From positions 1 through 13,984 of the forward strand of contig JAAMXY010002474.1 in NCBI GenBank assembly GCA_019677205.1: a stretch of 13,984 bases of DNA, given 5' to 3'. Below are positions 8,401 to 13,984 of the stretch, piece by piece (positions within the stretch are counted from its first letter, which is position 1; each line of letters opens with the position of its first letter). A model generated the notes under the pieces. The model was not told the DNA's origin, did not search any database, and worked only from the letters and a program-made list of their open reading frames with translations. The stretch comes from Pinguiococcus pyrenoidosus. Taxonomy: Eukaryota > Sar > Pinguiophyceae > Pinguiochrysidales > Pinguiochrysidaceae. The position numbers and the translations under genes are program-made.

Positions 8401-8795
8401 ACCATGGTCTGCCACCCTTTCCTGCCTCTCGAGCCACTGGTGGCCAACACATCCCCGCCTCGGCGAGTGGAGCTTCCTCCCCTTCCCTTCCTTCCTTCCA
8501 CTCGTTATGCCCCTGTCGACCCGATGGACACCTCTCGTTGCCTGGCAACACCCCCACGCTGACACCTCCGCCCCCCCCCTGCCCCCCCGCCCAGGTTGCT
8601 ACGCAGGAGTCCAAGCCATTCGCCGCGCGCGAGAGTGCCGGCGCCCGAGACGTACCATTGGGGGCCCTCTGGGCGTGGCGCCGGTGTTCCGTAGTCGAGA
8701 CAGCGGGCGCAGATGACCGCGCCCGTGACGCCCACCAGCACCGCCGCCGCCACCACCACGCCGATGAACACGTACAGGCCGCCGATCGCCTCCAT
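5471..8795 (-). CDS. Unrecognised N-terminally membrane-anchored, mostly disordered protein (ten exons)
   Basis: Exons in order: 8795-8656, 8287-8162, 8104-7842, 7630-7395, 7307-7015, 6915-6553, 6360-6135, 6054-5997, 5898-5817 and 5732-5471. Together they are 2049 bp and encode 682 residues. Phases agree at all nine GT-AG introns. The ATG sits in an ideal context (GAGCCATGG). Residues about 5-29 are one hydrophobic helix (LYVFIGVVVAAAVLVGVTGAV) followed by CARC, a possible palmitoylation site. There is no cleavable-looking signal, so it is probably a signal anchor. The rest is rich in Ser, Arg, Lys, Pro and acidic residues, with no folded domain I recognise: PPPPSPP, KRWRKGDKGEEEDD, LLNRISGIFGYRPS and an acidic SDSSDEETAES near the C-terminus. 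Alternative same-phase donors would lengthen exon 5 to 6976 (+13 residues) or exon 6 to 6502 (+17). Function unknown. The weakest parts are introns 1, 5 and 6. Confidence 0.62.
7261..7290 (-). repeat. Exact 15-bp tandem duplication in coding sequence
   Basis: The 15-bp unit GGACGGTCGAGGCCA occurs twice back to back on the plus strand. On the coding strand it encodes PGLDR twice in exon 5 of the membrane-protein gene. It is in frame, so it changes only linker length. Confidence 0.9.
7741..7824 (+). repeat. Purine-rich GAA/GAAGAG tract inside an intron
   Basis: The plus strand is almost all A and G. On the minus strand, the sense strand of the host gene, this is a TTC/TCT-rich pyrimidine run lying near the 5' splice site of the 211-bp intron 3 (7631-7841), not next to its acceptor. 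It explains why several long meaningless open frames cross this region. Confidence 0.8.
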
Positions 8796-9672
8796 GGCTC
8801 AGCTCATCGACCACCACCGCCGCCTCCGGCACGCCAGACACGTGCAAGACATGTTGGCGCCGAGGCGTTGGCGGCCTGTTGTCGCACAGAATAGGCGGTG
8901 TTAGGGTGCCGAAGGCCACAGCCCCCCCATTGGCTGCCGCAAAGAAGGGGTTGGACGTAGCCTATGCAGTGGCCCGGATAGGACGCGAACACTCGCGGTG
9001 ATTGGCGTGCGTTTTGATTCGCCGATGAAATTTGTACGGGGACGAATGACCCTTCGTCTGGAACTTTCCACATGCGTCATGGGGTCCAACGGAATCTAAA
9101 GAATGAACCGGAAATACCAACCGGTACCGTATCAAATTCCGAGCTGGCGGATGAATCCAGCGCATTGTATCCATAGATAACCTCGCCTCCGACAAGCGAT
9201 CCAGGATGCCTGTCAACGCCCGCCTATGAACATCGCGGGACTGACCCCCCGAACTCACCGCCCACAGCGCACCAATCAGCTGCCCACAGACGCGACTGAA
9301 AAGATTGATGCTGACATTCCCCGTTTTTTTCGACAGACCTATGCGCTCACGCAGTTCAGAGTTACCGTGGCCACAGTTCAGTTTCGGCAAGGAGAGAAGC
9401 AGCTCCCATTCCGATATTCGCCATGTTGACGAACACCAGCTACCGCTCCGCACATTGGGACAGACGGAAAATGACGCCCGGGGCGCCGCAGACCACTCAT
9501 TCAGCGCCGTTTTCGGCTTCAGAGAGGGTCTTCCCACTTTCAGTTTGAGTTTTCGGCGCAGACTGTCTTCTCGTGGTTCCGTCGGAATCTGGAGGATACG
9601 ACAGTCTCATCAGAGGATAGCGGGCCTCTCTCTCGCTTCCGTCGCTGCAGGAGCGAGATAGAAGCCACGCAG
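8796..9672. promoter_or_regulatory. Divergent intergenic region between the membrane-protein and bL12m genes
   Basis: This 877-bp region, the longest without a supported gene, separates two head-to-head starts. ATTGG (reverse CCAAT) occurs at 8929-8933 and 9001-9005, in forward orientation for the minus gene, 134 and 206 bp upstream of its start. A forward CCAAT is at 9272-9276 towards bL12m. A 191-codon minus-strand open frame (9537-8962) starts with GTG and shows no recognisable domain, so I treat it as chance. Confidence 0.45.
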
Positions 9673-10617
9673 ATGAGCTTGCGGACGGGATTGCGGCGCA
9701 TCGTCGGCCGCCTGAGGGCGCCCACGACCTCCCAGATGGGGTTCACTCGCGGGATGAAGGGCCTGATGAGCTACAACGACCTGACCGAAGTGCCAGATGA
9801 CCTGCTGCTGCCGCAAACGTGAGGAGAGGCGCTTCTCCTGCTTGGCAGTGCTTGCGACGCCTGAGCTAAAGCTCGATTCGCGTAGGAAACAGGACATCCG
9901 AGAAGCCGATCCGGGGCTTTGTAAGGAGTACATGGACAAAGAGCTGATCTTCCACGAGGAGTATCAGCAGATGCTCAAGAACCTGGAGGACGAGCTTCGA
10001 CCAGATGTGATGCCGGACGAGAATGGCCTGCTGTACACGCCGGAAGTGAAGCAGCTGGCCGAGGTGGTCATGAGCCTCAACCAAGTAGAGAGGATGATGC
10101 TCACGCGGCTGTTCCAGCATCACATGGGCATCGACGACGAAGAAGTGAAGGAATTCCACAGCATGTAAGCGCCTCGACTTTTTGGGCGTCGACACGCCTT
10201 GGCCGCTTGTGGCCAAACGCTGATGCTGACGCTGACGCTGACGTTGACGCTGATGCTGATGAGCTGTTCTCCTTCGTATCTTCGCTTTTCTCTCTTTTTT
10301 GGTCTGCCCTCGACGTGCGTAGGATTCAAGGGGGAGGCCTGAGTGCCGGTGGAGCGGGAGGGGCGGCTGCGCAGGAGCAGGAGAAGGAGGAGGTGGTGGA
10401 GCAGACGAGCTTCGACGTCATCCTTGCGGGCTTCGACGCCAAGTCCAAGGTGAAGGTGATCAAGGAGGTGCGCGCCATCACCGGCCTCGGCTTGAAGGAC
10501 GCGAAAGAAATGGTCGAAGGCGCGCCCAAGCCGCTGAGGAAAGCCGTGCCGAAGGAAGAAGCCGAGGAACTGAAAGAGAAGCTCGAGGGCCTCGGCGCCA
10601 CTGTGGAGATCAAATAG
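9673..10617 (+). CDS. Mitochondrial large-subunit ribosomal protein bL12m (L7/L12)
   Basis: Exons 9673-9818, 9886-10164 and 10323-10617, all joined at phase 2, give 239 residues. Introns are 67 and 158 bp. The N-terminal 35 residues ([17 protein letters not shown]...) are basic, hydroxylated and free of acidic residues, as in mitochondrial presequences. No signal peptide precedes them, and red-lineage plastids normally encode their own L12, so mitochondrial location is the better inference. Residues about 50-130 include a charged extension and the dimerisation helix region ([19 protein letters not shown]). A Gly/Ala hinge ([14 protein letters not shown]) follows. The C-terminal 68 residues are the classic L12 domain: [40 protein letters not shown] and a closing GATVEIK. 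It forms the ribosomal stalk that recruits translation GTPases. The protein is longer than bacterial L12 (about 120 residues), mainly through the N-terminal part. The second donor reads CAGCAT/GTAAGC, so retention of intron 2 stops at once and removes the whole C-terminal domain. Confidence 0.94.
10219..10260 (+). repeat. Seven tandem GCTGAY hexamers in bL12m intron 2
   Basis: Seven 6-bp units (GCTGAT, GCTGAC x3, GTTGAC, GCTGAT x2) lie in the 158-bp intron 2. Being a multiple of three they leave a frame open through the intron, which would read as alternating Asp-Ala. Family alignment places the exon junctions outside it. Confidence 0.88.
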
Positions 10618-10906
10618 GCGCGAGCGTGCCCTGTCCACAGGAGAACGTTTTGTTTTTCCCTGCTCATTCACGCGTGCCTTGCCTTCACCTGCGCTGCTTT
10701 TCCTCGCTATACACTTCCTCTCGCAGCAAAGCCGGCTCTTCTTCCTAGAATTCGCAGGAAAAGGTGCACCCTCACCGACTCGGACGGCCTCCTACGAGGA
10801 CCGCAAGTCCTGCATCAGCATCTAACTACGTCCAATCCTTCCACCATTCAACGCGGCATCGGAAGAAGGGAAATTCAAGAAACCTACTGACATCAAAAAG
10901 ACGAGA
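10618..10906. other. Convergent 3' junction between bL12m and pyruvate kinase genes
   Basis: This 289-bp region contains only the 3' flanks of two converging genes. I see no RNA gene or distinct polyadenylation signal in it. Confidence 0.6.
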
Positions 10907-13435
10907 CTACATGTGGGCGTCGTGGTTCGCAAGAAGACCAGAGCCAGGCGTGGGCGGCTCCCACACATCGGGTCCTCCGGCCGGGCAGATCCGCAGGAAG
11001 TTGACAACACCAGGAGTGCCTGCGTTGCCGAGCAGGCAGCGAAGGGATTTTGGCATGAGCATCACTTCGGCTCGACCGCCGTTCACACACCAGGCTTCGA
11101 TAGCTACGGCACGCTGCTTACCGAATGGAAGGCCCGCCATCATGACCAGCAGATCGGCCGGGTTCCGCGCAAGGCCCTTCTCCATGCTGCTCCGCGCCGC
11201 GGCCCGCACGGCGTCTGAGAAAGCGCGGGGCTGATCAGCCAAGGCGAAGGAAGACAGCGACCGCCGGTCGAGCGTACCTTTGATGCCAATGGAGGTGATC
11301 ACGCCGCGGGGCACAACCACCGGATAGATGCCCCACGAGAGCGCCAAGAAGCGTGCGGTGCGGATGTTGTCCGTGATGGCCATGATGGGCACCTCTGGTC
11401 TAGACTGGGACGTCTTCAGCACAGTGGTACCTAGCAGGCACGGAAGTTACGCACTGATGGACCGCAAAGGTGCCATGTCCCAGCTTGATCACGCGACGAA
11501 GAGCAAAGGAGGTTTACCGGTCACGGAGAAGCAGATGATGGCGGTGGCTTGGACCTCCCTGGCGATGCTGCGCCCAGACTGGACGATGGCGTTGGTGGGG
11601 TCGTTCTGGCTGGTGCCGCCCACGATGTCCTTCATGGAGTCCTCGTGGATCCGCTCGAGGTAGTCCGGATCCCTCTCGACATTCGCAATGATGTCGGCCT
11701 GCATGCGCACGCTCTCCAGCGGGAATTTGCCTGCGTTCCGGAAGAAATGAGACGATGAAGAGTCAGAATTGTGTTTACAGGCCTGGGCTTTGGCCGCCAG
11801 AAACACACAAAAACAAAGATAAACAAAAAAAGACAAAAAAACACCCCAAAAAAGAAAGAAAGGCTACCGGCTGCGGACTCTCCGGAAAGCATGACCGCGT
11901 CAGCGCCGTCGTAGACCGCCGTGGCGACGTCGGATGCCTCGGCGCGGGTGGGCGTGGGGTTGTCGATCATGGACTCGAGCATCTGCGTCGCGACGATGAC
12001 GGGCTTCCCGACCTCGCGGCAGGCACGGATGATGCGCTTCTGGATCACTGGCACTTCCCACGGCTGCATCTCGACGCCAAGGTCTCCACGAGCCACCATG
12101 ATACCGTCGCTGTAGTTGAGGATCTCCTTCAGGTCGTCGACAGCCTAGGGGCGCAGCACCGACGAGGTGAGGCAAGTCCCCTAGACCTGAGCCATTCCGC
12201 CGCTCGCACCTGCGGCTTCTCAATCTTCGCCAAGATCTTCACTTTGTTCCCGGTGATGCCGCGCAGCTCCGCCATGTCCGCAGCCTTCTGCACAAAGCTG
12301 AGGGCAACCTGGGCAGCAAAAGTCCGCGACAGTCAGAGCATGCCGTGTTGGTGGCCCGAAGCAGCCGCGTTGCGCTCACCCAATCGACTTCGAAGCTCAT
12401 CGCGTGCAGGAGATCTTCCCGATCCTTGGGCGTGAGCGGAGAGATTGGCAGCACAATCGTGGGCGTGTTGACACCCTTGCGGTTGCTCAGCTTGCCACCG
12501 ATATCCACGTTGCAGTCCACGAAGCCATCTCCACTGCCCGTGACGGTCATCCGCAGCTTGCCGTCGTCGAGAAGGAGCGTGTCGCCCTGTGAAAGCAAGG
12601 GTTCATCAGCATCGTGCCCTGGTCTCTTCTTGGAGCTCTCGCCACCACCAAAGGAGCTTTTCGGACTACACCTAGATCAGCACAGGACCCCTTCCCTCCC
12701 ATCTGCGTTCCGAGGCTTACCACTTGCAGCGTGTTGATGATTTCGGGGTGCGGCATGCCGACGCGCGTCTCGTCGCCGAGCCGCTGCACGTCGAGATCGA
12801 AGCGGAAGCTTTGTCCGTCCCGCAGCATCACGGAGCCATCTCCTTGGAACTGCCCCACCCGCTGTTTGGGTCCCTAGAGTCGCAACAAGATTTCCTCGCC
12901 TCTCAGTTGCCGCTCTCCTCCCGCCTTGCGGCCCAAGCATTTCGCGTCGAAACATGGGGTCACCTGCAGGTCCGCGAGGATGGCGATGGGGTGGTCGTAC
13001 TGCTCCTCGATGGAGCGGATCAGGTCCACGAGAGCCTTCTTCTCGGTGGCCTCGCCGTGGCTGAAATTCAGGCGAAACACGTCCACTCCGGCGCGGAAAA
13101 GCGCCTCGATAACCTCTCGGGACGAGGACGCCGGGCCGAGGGTAGCCACCTGCTTGGTCCGCTTCGCCCAGCGGCCATCCTGGCTCTTCAGCATCTGCAT
13201 GTGCTCCACCTCCTCGGGAGTCGAGAGCGCCTGCAGGCTGTGAAAACTCTGCGGTCCGCTCGATTTTCCCCCGCGAAAGCCTGCGAATAACCTCGTGAAT
13301 CTCCGGCCCGCGGCGTCCCAGAGCCCCTCGCCACCTACCAATGCTGCGCACGCTCGCCGCCGCTGCGGCATACGGCCGCGGCTGGAAGGCCCTGGCCAGC
13401 GCCAGGGCGCAGAAAGTCAGGTGAAGCCGCAGCAT
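10907..13435 (-). CDS. Pyruvate kinase, predicted plastid-targeted, K+-independent sequence type
   Basis: Nine exons, 13435-13339, 13280-12964, 12873-12721, 12586-12380, 12308-12210, 12144-11868, 11730-11518, 11430-11122 and 11019-10907, give 594 residues. Introns are 58-137 bp, all GT-AG, with phases in agreement. It catalyses PEP + ADP to pyruvate + ATP. Key motifs: TLGPAS (79-84), RLNFSHG (102-108), ADLQGPK (135-141), LLLDDGK (B domain, from about 193), [11 protein letters not shown], catalytic KIE (Lys286, Glu288), [10 protein letters not shown] with Asp312, TQMLESM with Thr344, [12 protein letters not shown] and [11 protein letters not shown]. The C-terminal domain ends [17 protein letters not shown]. 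The N-terminus is a signal peptide ([16 protein letters not shown]) followed by [15 protein letters not shown] and no acidic residue before Glu55, so targeting to a complex plastid is inferred. The Leu-Gln-Gly-Pro-Lys signature, where potassium-dependent enzymes have Thr-Lys-Gly-Pro-Glu, marks the potassium-independent class. Confidence 0.96.
13433..13435 (-). promoter_or_regulatory. Pyruvate kinase start codon choice
   Basis: The ATG at 13435 is chosen because it alone begins a hydrophobic signal sequence that leads through a 97-bp first exon (donor G/GTAGGT at 13338) into the conserved kinase frame. Starting instead in the second exon would lose the targeting region. Confidence 0.75.
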
Positions 13436-13678
13436 GTCTGATCTGCGGCCGGGAAGGAATCAGCACCGAACTCGGGGGGATTTGGCGGCGCTTTCCGGCA
13501 AATTCCGCCGATTTTTTGGTAGATTTTTTTCCTTGCCTACCTGCTCTCTTGATCGAAGGCCTAGCACAGATGCACGGAGCAGAAATGCGGCGCTCTGCGG
13601 CGGCGAATTTCCCACCGAGAAGGAGAGGTTTGGCGTTGTGGGATTTTTTGTCGACGTACGCGTCCAGGTGGCTCTTGG

Positions 13679-13849
13679 ATTGGTTGCTGGTGCTTTGGCC
13701 TTGGCATGGGATTGGCGGAAGGCTGCCACGCTGCTTGAGGGATTGGCAAAATTGCCCAATGGAGGCAGATGGAAAAATTGAAGATCTTGCGCTGCTCCAA
13801 TCAGCATACTACAGAGGGTTTCGCATCGAAGGCTGCCATCGCCGCCAAT
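13679..13849 (-). promoter_or_regulatory. CCAAT-box cluster upstream of pyruvate kinase
   Basis: Six CCAAT pentamers occur within 171 bp. ATTGG on the plus strand is at 13679-13683, 13711-13715 and 13742-13746, so these are in forward orientation for the minus-strand gene. CCAAT on the plus strand is at 13756-13760, 13797-13801 and 13845-13849. The first lies 244 bp upstream of the start codon. The three forward boxes are 32 and 31 bp apart. CCAAT boxes are bound by the NF-Y (HAP2/3/5) complex in eukaryotes. Confidence 0.6.
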
Positions 13850-13883
13850 TGAACTGTCCGGCAAGCCATGATACTAGGGTACT

Positions 13884-13944
13884 TCTTCAATTTGAAGACT
13901 TGAAGTCTTGCCGGAAGTCTCTTAATCCAGATATTCCGCGGAAT
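13884..13944. repeat. Cluster of three short perfect palindromes
   Basis: TCTTCAA-T-TTGAAGA (13884-13898) overlaps AAGACTT-G-AAGTCTT (13895-13909), so the shared TTGAAGA arm can pair either way. ATTCCGCGGAAT (13933-13944) is a perfect 12-bp palindrome. The function is not evident; they may be paired protein-binding sites or remnants. Confidence 0.6.
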
Positions 13945-13984
13945 TCCGGAGAATGTAACTGTTACATCTAGAAAAATGCAATAT

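Larger units (their letters stand above)
13436..13984. other. Upstream region of the pyruvate kinase gene
   Basis: This 549-bp stretch runs to the window end. It holds a CCAAT-box cluster (13679-13849) and a set of short palindromes (13884-13944). Long open frames cross it on both strands. The plus-strand one (13516-13971) starts with TTG and has no recognisable domain, so no gene is called. The region becomes AT-rich after about 13860. Confidence 0.5.

Noticed and set aside
8962-9537. 191-codon minus-strand open frame in the divergent intergenic region
   Set aside because: It begins with GTG rather than ATG, has no recognisable motif and lies between two start sites. It could be checked with transcripts but is not supported here.
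10207-10617. Asp-Ala repeat N-terminus for the L12 protein (unspliced start at 10207)
   Set aside because: The hexamer repeat is intronic. Splicing 10164 to 10323 gives the full bL12m with its presequence and dimerisation region in one 720-bp frame.
13516-13971. 151-codon plus-strand open frame upstream of pyruvate kinase
   Set aside because: It starts with TTG and has no domain; its Trp/Leu-rich stretch coincides with the repeated CCAAT motifs, which better explain the sequence.
1-13984. tRNA or rRNA genes, transposons, CRISPR arrays or a defence system
   Set aside because: I saw no cloverleaf with a plausible anticodon, no terminal inverted repeats with target duplications, no transposase or reverse transcriptase motif and no spaced-repeat array.

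Overview
The window is nuclear DNA of a unicellular or simple eukaryote, not a bacterium. Five of the six genes I can support are interrupted by short GT-AG introns: 24 in all, mostly 57-110 bp and the longest 368 bp. Exons rejoin in frame into recognisable eukaryotic proteins. The pyruvate kinase begins with a signal peptide followed by an acid-free transit-like stretch with Phe at the predicted +1 position (ARA/FQP). That is the plastid-import signature of algae with complex plastids of red-algal origin (stramenopiles, cryptophytes, haptophytes and relatives). I cannot name the species.

Layout. 1-1657 (-): 5' part of an intronless ROCO-like gene (leucine-rich repeats, weak ankyrin-like repeats, Roc GTPase domain) that runs off the left edge. 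2222-3729 (-): nucleoplasmin-fold (HD2/FKBP-nuclear type) histone-chaperone-like protein with two Asp/Glu tracts. 4263-5136 (+): Qc-SNARE of the syntaxin-6/SYP61 group. 5471-8795 (-): ten-exon gene for an unrecognised, N-terminally membrane-anchored, mostly disordered protein. 9673-10617 (+): mitochondrial ribosomal protein bL12m. 10907-13435 (-): nine-exon plastid-type pyruvate kinase. 13436-13984: upstream region of the pyruvate kinase gene, with a striking cluster of CCAAT boxes.

The genes do not form one pathway. They look like an ordinary, compact, mostly housekeeping neighbourhood with two divergent promoter regions (3730-4262 and 8796-9672) and two convergent 3' junctions (5137-5470 and 10618-10906). 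The less ordinary items are the LRR-ROCO protein with recently duplicated two-unit repeats, the nucleoplasmin-like protein with a folded-looking island between duplicated acidic tracts, the unrecognised membrane protein, and the regularly spaced CCAAT boxes. I found no defence system, mobile element, CRISPR array or RNA gene.

Exon structures come from reading frame, splice consensus and family alignment by eye. Phases were checked so that every multi-exon CDS totals a multiple of three, but no transcript evidence was available.
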